This document shows, piece after piece, positions 8,896 through 16,228 of a stretch of 29,137 nucleotides of DNA. The first letter of the stretch is position 1. Each line of letters starts with the position of its first letter. Position numbers and translations under genes: made by a program. The stretch is from CAZIVE01 sp964542435 (GTDB taxonomy: Bacteria > Bacteroidota > Bacteroidia > Bacteroidales > Tannerellaceae): NCBI GenBank assembly GCA_964542435.1, contig CAZIVE010000028.1, positions 1 through 29,137 of the forward strand, written 5' to 3'. The notes under the pieces are model-generated. The model was not told where the DNA came from, searched no databases, and saw only the letters and a program-made list of their open reading frames with translations.

Positions 8896-10323
8896 TTATT
8901 TGGAAGGTGAGACTTCCATGCCGTAAAACTCTTCCAGCGGAGTGCTGTCGGAAGCATTGGGCGGTCTTATTCTCAGTACGTGAGCAATAGTAGGAGCAAT
9001 CTCCGTTGCCTTTACTTCTCGATAAATATGGCGAGGCTTCAGTCCGTTGCCCATGAAGACGAGCGGAGTGAGAACGGCATTGTTACGTACGGTGCGAACC
9101 TGCTGGTTGTTGTCATAGTTGATCGTCCATCCCGGCAGGAGGTCGATGATCAGATTACCACGGCGAAGATGGTGTGTGCCTTTGCTCAAACCGGCTGTCG
9201 TCTCGTTCCATTCACTGGTCAGCAGTTCGTGATTGGTTGTGACCAGTTGGATGCCGCTGAACTCGCGTAAGAAGGAAGCAGCTTTGTTCTCCACTTCGTC
9301 GATGCTGAGTTTGGCGTCGTCGATGGCTTTGCGGTTGAGATAGATCTGATTGTCATAGTAACCCGTTACCCAATTGCTCTTCTGACCGTAGATGGCCATG
9401 AGATACATGTTGAGCAGCGCGACGCAGCGTTTGGGATGAAACTCTCCGTTGATGATGTTCATCGAAGCGGGAATCGTCTCTTCACTGTTGTAATAACCTG
9501 TTCCGGTGAAGACGATGAGCGTGTTTTTCAGTCCGACCTTTTTGTCGATGGCATCGAACAGGTTCTCCAGATTCTTGTCCAGTTTATAATAGGTGTCTTG
9601 AATCTCTTTCGAATATTCCTGGTTTCCTGTAGCCGAATAGTTGCCCGCATAGTAGGTGAGTGCCAGCATGTCAGGGCAGGAACGGCTTCCGAAGGCTGCA
9701 TATTCCAGGAAATTGAGTGCCAGCTTGTTCACTTCGTCGTTGATGAACGGTGAAGTCTTCAGTCGTGGATAGCAGTCTTTGGCCTTATCGGCGAATGTAT
9801 AGCGGAACGTGGTCTGCTCAACGGTGTAAGGGAATGCCTTGTAGTTGGAGAGCAGAGGCGTCCATGTCATTTTGCCGACACGCGTAGGAAGCGCATCGTT
9901 ACCATTATTATAATGATCCACATACCAAGGTACATCTTTATAAAAGGTAGTCGTGGCCCATTTNNNNNNNNNNNNNNNNNNNNNNNNNNNNNNNNNNNNN
10001 NNNNNNNNNNNNNNNNNNNNNNNNNNNNNNNNNNNNNNNNNNNNNNNNNNNNNNNNNNNNNNNGGATTGCTACCGGTGAAGATGGTAGCGAAAGCACTGG
10101 CCTCATTGATGTTGGAGAATTCGAAACGGATGTTCTTGTAAACGAGCCCTTCGTTCAGGATTCGTTTGAATCCGCGTTCTCCGAATGTATTATAGAAGTA
10201 TTCAATATAGTCACCCCGAAGCTGATCGACGGTGATGCACACCACGAGCTTAGGTATCTGCTGCTGTGCCTCAATGTTGGTGACAACAAGGATGGCAAGT
10301 AGGGACGATATGAATTTTCTCAT
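8896..10323 (-). CDS. Alkaline phosphatase/NPP-fold protein, probably catalytically inactive
   Basis: The protein belongs to the type I phosphodiesterase/nucleotide pyrophosphatase-alkaline phosphatase superfamily (PafA-like). It has a signal peptide ending near IEAQ, the first metal-site motif ITVDQLRGDY, a T9-style FTG segment before the gap, and the C-terminal FMGNGLKP...EIAPTIAHVL region. By eye against PafA-type enzymes, the nucleophile Thr appears to be Glu, and the metal ligands in the TDYxGH, (S/A)DHG and THG regions appear lost (NYSAT, GTGYYN and no match). It is therefore a likely pseudoenzyme. The start chosen at 10323 overlaps the lnb stop in an ATGA; an ATG at 10335 is an alternative. 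A 100-N gap interrupts it, and the missing part is probably longer than 34 codons. Confidence 0.8.
   Translation of the reverse strand: MRKFISSLLAILVVTNIEAQQQIPKLVVCITVDQLRGDYIEYFYNTFGERGFKRILNEGLVYKNIRFEFSNINEASAFATIFTGSNXXXXXXXXXXXXXXXXXXXXXXXXXXXXXXXXXXKWATTTFYKDVPWYVDHYNNGNDALPTRVGKMTWTPLLSNYKAFPYTVEQTTFRYTFADKAKDCYPRLKTSPFINDEVNKLALNFLEYAAFGSRSCPDMLALTYYAGNYSATGNQEYSKEIQDTYYKLDKNLENLFDAIDKKVGLKNTLIVFTGTGYYNSEETIPASMNIINGEFHPKRCVALLNMYLMAIYGQKSNWVTGYYDNQIYLNRKAIDDAKLSIDEVENKAASFLREFSGIQLVTTNHELLTSEWNETTAGLSKGTHHLRRGNLIIDLLPGWTINYDNNQQVRTVRNNAVLTPLVFMGNGLKPRHIYREVKATEIAPTIAHVLRIRPPNASDSTPLEEFYGMEVSPSK
9964..10063. other. Scaffold gap of 100 N
   Basis: Exactly 100 unresolved bases lie inside the phosphatase-fold gene. 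This is the usual placeholder length, so the true gap is unknown. Both flanks code for the same family in the same register. Confidence 0.99.
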
Positions 10324-11513
10324 TCTTTTTTCCATCTTTTCCTGTAAACGTAGCATCCTGAGCGGAGCCAAAGGATTGCTACAAGCGGGATCAGCGCCAT
10401 GTTGAAATGCTGTGGAATGAAATACCACCCGATCAGCATCAGCGTTAATGCCGCAAAGTTAATAAAATGATACCAAATGGCCGCCTTATTGAGCTTTTTT
10501 ACGAAAAACAAAACGGCTGCAACAAGATGTAACGGATGGAAATATACCAGATTCCAGTTCGGACACGTACAAGGATGAACGGAGAAAAAGGTGAGGAATG
10601 TAATGACGATACCGCCGATGCCTACGGCCGTAAACAGCAGTGCATCCATCCAGACAAAATATTTCTTCCAGTAAAACTCATGGGCCGTAGCTGCTATTAC
10701 AAGCAATAGCAGGATCAGTGCGCAGTTGAGAGGCGTGAAGAAGGTTTTCTGAACCGGTTCCGATGGCCCGGCTTTGATCAGACTCACGGCTTTCACCAGC
10801 TTCTTTACGTTTCCGTCCGGCGTAATGATCGAGGCATTGGCTAATCCGTCGCGGAGATTATTGGGCAGAAACATCTGCTGATGAGCGTTGGCTTCACGAT
10901 CGGTAGGACTGCCTAGTGCCAAGTCGCATCCGAAGGTAAGCCATGGATGATTCCTTGTGCAATAGTTGATCATGTCTCTGAAAGTGACCGTCTTGTCTGG
11001 CGTGAGGTAATGAATCCGACCTTGTACGCTCTTTTCAACCAATGTCGCGAGACGAGTCGCGCAGTTGTCGAAGAAGAAGTTATATCGATAGGTGCGATTC
11101 TCCGGCTTATAGTTCTCGACCAAGAGCTCCCAGATGTGCTGTTTCTCCGGTTGTGTGAGATTCAGCTCCTGTTCGGTGACATCGCTGCCTCTCATTTCAT
11201 ATTCGATGATGTAGTCGCGGTAATCTTCCACGCCCAATTCGTAGTCCGTCTCGCCCTTTGCAAAACGATAGATGAAGTTGGGCTTGTCAAAACTGAAGAT
11301 GCCGTAGTTGAAAACGAAGTCAATATTGTTCGCCTTGTCTTTTACGCGCATGGCTGCGTGGCCGTAAACGGTGAAGACCTCTTCTTCATAAGGAGCACAT
11401 GTCAACACACTGACTGTTGCGTCATTGCTCAGCCGCGTCACATTCTGCGCATGAAGAGCCGACGCACAGAAAAGTGCCAACAGCAAAAGTATGGATATGA
11501 TTGTTTTTCTCAC
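10320..11513 (-). CDS. lnb: DUF4105 protein, probable lipoprotein N-acyltransferase Lnb
   Basis: This is an envelope protein with a signal peptide (about residues 1-22, ending LHAQ), a periplasmic DUF4105 domain (about 25-250) and five or so membrane helices in the C-terminal third. The periplasmic domain has a candidate catalytic His in VYGHAAMRV (His52) and Cys in FFDNCATR (Cys151), as in NlpC/P60-like thiol enzymes. DUF4105 proteins have been described in Bacteroides as Lnb, which adds the third acyl chain to lipoproteins; I apply that by family membership. A GTG start at 11513 is chosen because a good promoter lies at 11542-11573, so an upstream ATG at 11573 would not be transcribed. It overlaps the next gene by ATGA. 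Confidence 0.82.
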   Translation of the reverse strand: MRKTIISILLLLALFCASALHAQNVTRLSNDATVSVLTCAPYEEEVFTVYGHAAMRVKDKANNIDFVFNYGIFSFDKPNFIYRFAKGETDYELGVEDYRDYIIEYEMRGSDVTEQELNLTQPEKQHIWELLVENYKPENRTYRYNFFFDNCATRLATLVEKSVQGRIHYLTPDKTVTFRDMINYCTRNHPWLTFGCDLALGSPTDREANAHQQMFLPNNLRDGLANASIITPDGNVKKLVKAVSLIKAGPSEPVQKTFFTPLNCALILLLLVIAATAHEFYWKKYFVWMDALLFTAVGIGGIVITFLTFFSVHPCTCPNWNLVYFHPLHLVAAVLFFVKKLNKAAIWYHFINFAALTLMLIGWYFIPQHFNMALIPLVAILWLRSGCYVYRKRWKKE

Positions 11514-11541
11514 CAATTGTAACGTGCTACTTAATATTTCG

Positions 11542-11573
11542 TGCAAAGGTACAATAATTATGCCAAAAATCAA
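11542..11573 (-). promoter_or_regulatory. Promoter of lnb (possibly of the whole envelope operon)
   Basis: On the minus strand TTG (11573-11571) is followed after 19 nt by TACCTTTG (11551-11544), a match to the Bacteroidota sigma consensus. The expected transcript start near 11537 leaves about 24 nt before the GTG at 11513. No comparable promoter was seen in front of the downstream genes. Confidence 0.75.
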
Positions 11574-11626
11574 TTTCTCCCGGATTCGCTCCTTCTATTA
11601 AGGTATAAAATAGGATAAAGCAAGCC

Positions 11627-12964
11627 TTATTTCATCTTCCACATGAAGCAGATTACCAAGAGTGTTGCTATTTCAGTGACAGGCATGGCAAGCCACAATC
11701 CGTCAATGCCGATCCATTGGGGAAGAAAGATAAATGCGGGCAGCAAGAGCAGAAATCCTCTGAGGAAGACAAACAGCGTTGCTTTCCTGATCTTCTCAAT
11801 ACTTTGATAGTAACCGATGATGGCCACATTCAATACAAAAAACGATACACCTGTCGCAAAGTAAGGAAATCCGTGGATTGCAATTTGTCCCGCTTCGCTT
11901 TGTGTATCTACAAACAGCCACACCAACGCATGCGGAAAGAACATGAACAGGATGGTTACTGCAATTCCGATGCCAATGGATGTACCAAACAGCAAACGAC
12001 GAGCCTGGATGATGTTTCCCCAGCGTTTTACTCCATAATTATAACTGATGATAGGTTGCGCCGATTGTGCTATAGCATTGCCAATCATAAAGAAGAACGG
12101 TATGTAATAGCAGACGATCCCAAATGCGCCCACGCCTGAATCGCCCAGATAATGCATGAACATGAGATTGCCCATGTAAATCAAAACAGCCAACGTTAAT
12201 TCTCCAAACATGGAAGAGGAACCTATTTTACATTGGCGGCAAATGTCATGTATCATAAAAAGCATGTTTCTCAAACTGATCTTGAGTGCAACCAGTTTTA
12301 ATGTTTTGGCGTAGAACAACAAATAGGCGAAGGCCATTATTCCGCCCGTGATCAGACTGATGCTGGTCGCAATGGCAGCACCTTTTACGCCCATGCCCAA
12401 GGGAAAGATAAACAACCAATCGAGAACGGTATTCAGTACGGCCGGAATAATATCACACCACATGGCAAAACGAGGAGAACCATCCAATCGGATAATGAAT
12501 AATCCGATGATGCACCACATCTGGAACAGGAAGCTCGGCATAATCCATTTCAAATAGGAAAGCACTTGCGGCATCAAAGTCTCGGATGAGCCTAAAATTC
12601 TTGCCGTCGCTGTCGGAAAGAGCAGAACAACCATGCAGAAAATAAACATCAATAGGGAAGAGGCAACAATCGCTTGAGTAATATTGACACACGCCACCTT
12701 CAGCTTCTGCTGTGACAGATGAATGGACGAAACGACCGAACATCCTGCGCCAATCATGAGTCCGATGCCTGACATGATTTGGTACATCGGCACAACAATA
12801 TTGACGGCAGCTACGCCATCTGCACCAACACCGTGACCGACAAAAATGCCGTCCATGGCTGTCACAGCACTCAGAGAAACCGTCCCTAATAGTGTTGGAA
12901 GCAATATTCGACGAAAAAGGACCGAGACTTTTCCATTCTCAAAGTCTATCAATTTTCTTCTCAT
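11627..12964 (-). CDS. MATE family efflux transporter
   Basis: This is a 445-residue inner-membrane protein with about 12 hydrophobic helices arranged as two related halves, typical of MATE proteins that export cationic drugs in exchange for Na+ or H+. Family features include VSLSAVTAMDGIFVGHGVG in helix 1, NIVVPMYQIMSGIGLMIGAG in helix 2 and ISYNYG in the second half. It resembles the MepA-like branch; the substrate cannot be told. Its 5' leader carries a strong terminator-like hairpin and a short upstream ORF, so expression is probably controlled by attenuation. It is divergent from the DUF5009-sdaA pair and separate from the lnb operon. Confidence 0.93.
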   Translation of the reverse strand: MRRKLIDFENGKVSVLFRRILLPTLLGTVSLSAVTAMDGIFVGHGVGADGVAAVNIVVPMYQIMSGIGLMIGAGCSVVSSIHLSQQKLKVACVNITQAIVASSLLMFIFCMVVLLFPTATARILGSSETLMPQVLSYLKWIMPSFLFQMWCIIGLFIIRLDGSPRFAMWCDIIPAVLNTVLDWLFIFPLGMGVKGAAIATSISLITGGIMAFAYLLFYAKTLKLVALKISLRNMLFMIHDICRQCKIGSSSMFGELTLAVLIYMGNLMFMHYLGDSGVGAFGIVCYYIPFFFMIGNAIAQSAQPIISYNYGVKRWGNIIQARRLLFGTSIGIGIAVTILFMFFPHALVWLFVDTQSEAGQIAIHGFPYFATGVSFFVLNVAIIGYYQSIEKIRKATLFVFLRGFLLLLPAFIFLPQWIGIDGLWLAMPVTEIATLLVICFMWKMK

Positions 12965-13028
12965 TCTTTACCGTACATAAAAAAACCGGATAAGATGATG
13001 GGTTCAATCCAGTCATCTTATCCAGCAT
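12939..13028 (-). CDS. Candidate leader peptide of the MATE gene (29 codons)
   Basis: An ATG at 13028 is preceded by AAAGGA with suitable spacing. It opens a 29-codon frame that runs through the terminator hairpin and overlaps the MATE start by 26 nt. It begins MLDKMTGLNPSSYPV. Ribosomes translating it would cover the hairpin. The short length means it could be chance; no family is recognised. Confidence 0.25.
   Translation of the reverse strand: MLDKMTGLNPSSYPVFLCTVKNEKKIDRL
12979..13023 (-). terminator. Terminator-like hairpin in the MATE 5' leader
   Basis: On the minus strand GGATAAGATGA pairs perfectly with TCATCTTATCC. The stem is extended by TGG/CCA with one bulged C, and then GG and seven T follow. 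It lies downstream of the MATE promoter (13088-13118) and ends 15 nt before the MATE ATG. It therefore looks like an attenuator rather than the end of another gene, because the only other adjacent gene is divergent. Confidence 0.8.
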
Positions 13029-13087
13029 TCAATTATCCTTTGAATACCCTCCGAAGGGGATTACAAAACTTCTTTATTCAATTTTAC

Positions 13088-13118
13088 TGCAAAGGTAGAT
13101 AATCTATGAAACATACAA
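13088..13118 (-). promoter_or_regulatory. Promoter of the MATE gene
   Basis: On the minus strand TTG (13118-13116) and TACCTTTG (13097-13090) are separated by 18 nt. A start near 13083 gives a leader of about 120 nt before the MATE ATG, unusually long compared with its neighbours. Confidence 0.75.
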
Positions 13119-13204
13119 GCGATTCCATTGAATTTCTGACAGATTCCTTGTGCGCTTAGTGCTTCATAGGGAGACAATTTGATTCATCTATTGAAAGAAA
13201 AATA

Positions 13205-13292
13205 TTCAACCATGGTTAAAACTTTTTGAATCAATAGTGAAAAAATATTTTAACCACGGTTGAAAAATGTTTTAACCATGGTTGAAACATTT
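13205..13292. repeat. Three AACCAYGGTT palindromes on a 22-bp period
   Basis: Copies lie at 13208-13217 (AACCATGGTT), 13252-13261 (AACCACGGTT) and 13274-13283 (AACCATGGTT), each flanked by TTT or TTC on the left and AAA-rich sequence on the right. The centres are 44 and 22 bp apart. The empty slot between the first two holds a degenerate copy matching 14 of 22 positions by eye. The array sits in the 530-bp divergent region, upstream of both the MATE and DUF5009 promoters, and looks like an operator array for a dimeric DNA-binding protein. The binding protein is not known. Confidence 0.75.
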
Positions 13293-13418
13293 TCATACAA
13301 TGATCCGATTCGTGTTTCATATTGTGAAGGAAAAAGAGGTCATTGATGTTTGATGTTTTTCAGTTTCGCAAGCGCTTCTTCTTTTCTTAATTTATTCAAT
13401 ATGAAAATTGAATCCACG

Positions 13419-13450
13419 TTGTACAAGATTAAGAATAATGACTATCTTTG
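13419..13450 (+). promoter_or_regulatory. Promoter of the DUF5009-sdaA operon
   Basis: TTG (13419-13421) is followed after 21 nt by TATCTTTG (13443-13450). The expected start lies about 38 nt before the ATG at 13495. Confidence 0.7.
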
Positions 13451-13494
13451 TAAATATTTAAAAATACGTCAAATTTTTAACAGAATGTTCTAAA

Positions 13495-14616
13495 ATGGAA
13501 AAACAAACACAGACATTTCAACGACTTCAATCGTTGGACACCTTTCGAGGCTTTGATATGTTTTTTATCATGGGAGGAAACGCCTTCTTCGTCGCTCTGG
13601 CTACCTTGATTCCACTTCCTTTCTTTCAAGCTATTGCAGGACAGATGGAACATGTGGAGTGGAACGGATTGGCTATGGAAGACATGATCTTTCCGACGTT
13701 CCTTTTCATTGCGGGTATTTCATTTCCTTATTCTCTCGCCAAACAGCGCGCCAAGGGAATGTCATCGGCCGCTATCTATAAGAAATTGATCCGTCGTGGA
13801 CTGACGCTCGTCGTCCTCGGTATCATTTATAACGGTTTATTCAGTACGTGGGATTTTGCGACAGCTCGCTATGGCAGCGTCCTCGGACGTATCGGTCTTG
13901 CTTGGATGTTCGGCGCTTTGATCTTCGTCAATACGAAAACCATCACAAGAGTTTGGATCACAGCAGCGTTGCTCATCGGCTATTGGCTGTTGCTAAACTT
14001 CGTTCCTGCGCCTGATGCAAACGGTGCGGACCGCTTCTCCATGCAGGGTTGTCTGGTCGGTTATGTCGATCGTGTCTGCATGCCTGGACATCTGTATAAA
14101 GAAATTCACGATCCCGAAGGATTGCTCGGTACGATTCCTGCCATTGGCACGGCTTTGCTGGGTATGTTCACCGGTGAATTCGTTCGTCTGCAGCGGGAGA
14201 AACTTACCGGTTGCCTCAAAGTCATTTACATGCTGATCTGCGGTGCAGCCTTCATCCTTCTCGGAATCCTTTGGAATCAGGTCTTTCCTTTCAATAAGAA
14301 TATCTGGTCTAGTTCGTTCGTCTGCACGGTCGGCGGTATTTCCATGATGCTCTTTGCGATTTTCTACTATATAGTAGATGTAAAGAATTACCATCGTTGG
14401 ACACTCTTCTTCCGTGTGATTGGTATGAATTCCATCACCATCTATCTGGCCCAGAGGTTTATCGACTTCCAATATTCAACCCATGAGATTTTCGACGGAT
14501 TGGCTAATCTTTCGCCGGCAACTTTGGCTCCGATGGTTTTAGCTATCGGATACATTGCACTGTGCTGGTTGTTCCTCTATTTCCTCTATCGTCAAAAGAT
14601 ATTCTTGAAGGTTTAG
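13495..14616 (+). CDS. DUF5009 / heparan-alpha-glucosaminide N-acetyltransferase-like membrane protein
   Basis: This 373-residue polytopic membrane protein has about 10 helices. It matches the DUF5009/NagX branch of the HGSNAT-like acyltransferase family, which moves acetyl groups from cytosolic acetyl-CoA to amino sugars across the membrane. Visible motifs are LDTFRGFDMFFIMGG at the N-terminus and EHVEWNGLAMEDMIFPTFLF, whose His53 corresponds to the active-site His of HGSNAT. The substrate is not evident; relatives sit with GlcNAc or MurNAc catabolism genes, which are absent here. It is followed 4 nt later by sdaA, so the two are one operon. Confidence 0.85.
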   Translation: MEKQTQTFQRLQSLDTFRGFDMFFIMGGNAFFVALATLIPLPFFQAIAGQMEHVEWNGLAMEDMIFPTFLFIAGISFPYSLAKQRAKGMSSAAIYKKLIRRGLTLVVLGIIYNGLFSTWDFATARYGSVLGRIGLAWMFGALIFVNTKTITRVWITAALLIGYWLLLNFVPAPDANGADRFSMQGCLVGYVDRVCMPGHLYKEIHDPEGLLGTIPAIGTALLGMFTGEFVRLQREKLTGCLKVIYMLICGAAFILLGILWNQVFPFNKNIWSSSFVCTVGGISMMLFAIFYYIVDVKNYHRWTLFFRVIGMNSITIYLAQRFIDFQYSTHEIFDGLANLSPATLAPMVLAIGYIALCWLFLYFLYRQKIFLKV

Positions 14617-14620
14617 AACA

Positions 14621-15823
14621 ATGGAATCAATCAAACAAATTTATCGCATCGGCCACGGACCTTCAAGCAGTCACACGATGGGACCGATGCGCGCAGCTCG
14701 TATGTTTCTTGCCAAGCATCCCGAAGCGTCTCGTTATGAGGTGACACTTTATGGTAGTCTTGCGGCAACCGGCAGAGGACACATGACGGATCAAGCTATC
14801 CTTGAAGTGCTTCAACCTGTGGCTCCGACAACTATCAATTGGAAACCGGATGAGATACTTTCTTTCCATACTAACGGAATGCTCTTTCTTGCTTTCGACA
14901 AAGAGAAAAGAGAAATAGGACGTTGGACCGTCTTCAGTATCGGTGGCGGCACATTGGCTAATGAAGAGTTTAATGAACTCACCACACGTAAAATCTATGA
15001 GATGGGCACGATCCGCGAGATCCAGCAATGGTGCGAGAAGACGGGTCATTCTTATTGGGAATATGTGGAAGAAAACGAAGGAAAAGAGATCTATGATTAT
15101 TTGGCAGAAGTCTGGGATGTGATGCAGGACGCCGTACGCCGAGGCCTTGAAGCCGAAGGAATCTTGCCGGGCGGTTTAGGTCTGCGCCGCAAAGCTTCCG
15201 ACTATTTGATTCGTGCCAAAGGTTATGGTTCGAGCATCAAGAATCGAGGAATGGTCTTTTCTTATGCGCTTGCCGTAGCGGAAGAGAATGCGTGTGGCGG
15301 TAAAATTGTTACAGCACCGACCTGCGGATCCTGTGGTGTCATGCCCGCTGTATTGTATCATTTGAAAGAAACTCGTGAATTCCGTGATTCTCGTATTCTT
15401 AGAGCTTTGGCAACAGCCGGACTTTTTGGAGATGTGGTTCGTACCAATGCTTCCGTTTCGGGCGCAGAGGTAGGTTGCCAAGGTGAAGTGGGCGTTGCCT
15501 GTGCAATGGCCGCCGCAGCATCCAGCCAGCTTTTCGGTGGCACGCCTGCCCAAATAGAATATGCGGCAGAGATGGGATTGGAACATCATTTGGGACTTAC
15601 CTGCGATCCGGTTTGCGGACTCGTTCAGATCCCATGTATTGAGCGCAATGCTTTTGCCGCCGCTCGTGCTTTGGATGCAAACACCTATTCGAATTTCTCG
15701 GATGGAAAGCATCGGGTAAGCTTCGATCAGGTTGTAGAAGTCATGCGTCAGACCGGCAATGATCTTCCCAGTCTTTACAAAGAGACTTCCGAAGGAGGAT
15801 TGGCTAAAGTGGAAGAGCAGTAG
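14621..15823 (+). CDS. sdaA: L-serine ammonia-lyase (iron-sulfur type)
   Basis: The enzyme deaminates L-serine to pyruvate and ammonia in the cytosol using an oxygen-sensitive [4Fe-4S] cluster. The 400-residue single chain joins the beta domain (GHGPSSSHTMGP at the N-terminus) to the alpha domain. Cysteines for the cluster lie in TAPTCGSCG, EVGCQGE and TCDPVCGLVQIPC. It is somewhat shorter than the 454-residue E. coli SdaA but has all the motifs. It is the second gene of an operon with the DUF5009 protein, 4 nt downstream. An oxygen-sensitive cluster fits an anaerobic lifestyle. Confidence 0.95.
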   Translation: MESIKQIYRIGHGPSSSHTMGPMRAARMFLAKHPEASRYEVTLYGSLAATGRGHMTDQAILEVLQPVAPTTINWKPDEILSFHTNGMLFLAFDKEKREIGRWTVFSIGGGTLANEEFNELTTRKIYEMGTIREIQQWCEKTGHSYWEYVEENEGKEIYDYLAEVWDVMQDAVRRGLEAEGILPGGLGLRRKASDYLIRAKGYGSSIKNRGMVFSYALAVAEENACGGKIVTAPTCGSCGVMPAVLYHLKETREFRDSRILRALATAGLFGDVVRTNASVSGAEVGCQGEVGVACAMAAAASSQLFGGTPAQIEYAAEMGLEHHLGLTCDPVCGLVQIPCIERNAFAAARALDANTYSNFSDGKHRVSFDQVVEVMRQTGNDLPSLYKETSEGGLAKVEEQ

Positions 15824-15825
15824 AT

Positions 15826-15859
15826 ATAAAAAAGACCGCTTTCTTTTGGAAAGCGGTCT
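15826..15859 (-). terminator. Intrinsic terminator of the ferredoxin gene
   Basis: AGACCGCTTTC pairs perfectly with GAAAGCGGTCT. On the minus strand it is followed by TTTTTAT. On the plus strand only TATCATAAATTT follows, so it serves the ferredoxin gene best but may also stop sdaA transcripts. Confidence 0.85.
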
Positions 15860-15901
15860 ATCATAAATTTAAGTTCGTTTGGAATCCAAACATACTTGCT
15901 C

Positions 15902-16072
15902 TTACTGAGCAGGATGTATAGCTTCTACAGGACAAGCGTCAGCGCATGTTCCACATTCTGTGCACATATCAGGATCAATATGATATTTATCACCTTCTGA
16001 AATAGCACCTACCGGACATTCGTCGATACAAGTACCGCAAGCAATACAATCATCGCCAATTACGTAAGCCAT
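15902..16072 (-). CDS. 2[4Fe-4S] ferredoxin
   Basis: This 56-residue protein is a clostridial-type electron carrier. It has two CxxCxxCxxxCP motifs, CIACGTCIDECP at residues 9-20 and CTECGTCADACP at 37-48, with Cys spacing that can hold two [4Fe-4S] clusters. It starts MAYVIGDD and ends HPAQ. It is monocistronic, with a TATTTTTG promoter element upstream and a strong terminator downstream. Such ferredoxins serve pyruvate:ferredoxin oxidoreductase and related anaerobic enzymes; its partner here is unknown. Confidence 0.95.
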   Translation of the reverse strand: MAYVIGDDCIACGTCIDECPVGAISEGDKYHIDPDMCTECGTCADACPVEAIHPAQ

Positions 16073-16107
16073 TGTCTTAATACTTTTAATTGTTCAACTT
16101 TAGTTGA

Positions 16108-16117
16108 TGCAAAAATA
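16108..16117 (-). promoter_or_regulatory. Promoter -7 element of the ferredoxin gene
   Basis: TATTTTTG (16117-16110) on the minus strand fits TAnnTTTG and lies about 40 nt before the ATG. No clear -33 TTTG is seen. Confidence 0.5.
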
Positions 16118-16228
16118 AGCCATTCGTTTGTTCTAAAAAAACTTTTCCGCTTTTATTTTTCTCCAATTCTCAGCAATGTTGCAATATCTTGGGCGATCCG
16201 ACGTTTATATTCCAAAATTCAGATTGAT

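Noticed and set aside
9867..10302. Open frames spanning the N block on both strands
   Set aside because: They exist only because N bases contain no stop codons, and they overlap the phosphatase-like gene.
16141..16208. Short minus-strand frame upstream of porT starting at TTG, reading EYKRRIAQDIATLL
   Set aside because: Only about 20 codons, no clear ribosome-binding site or promoter, and no family recognised; it may be chance.
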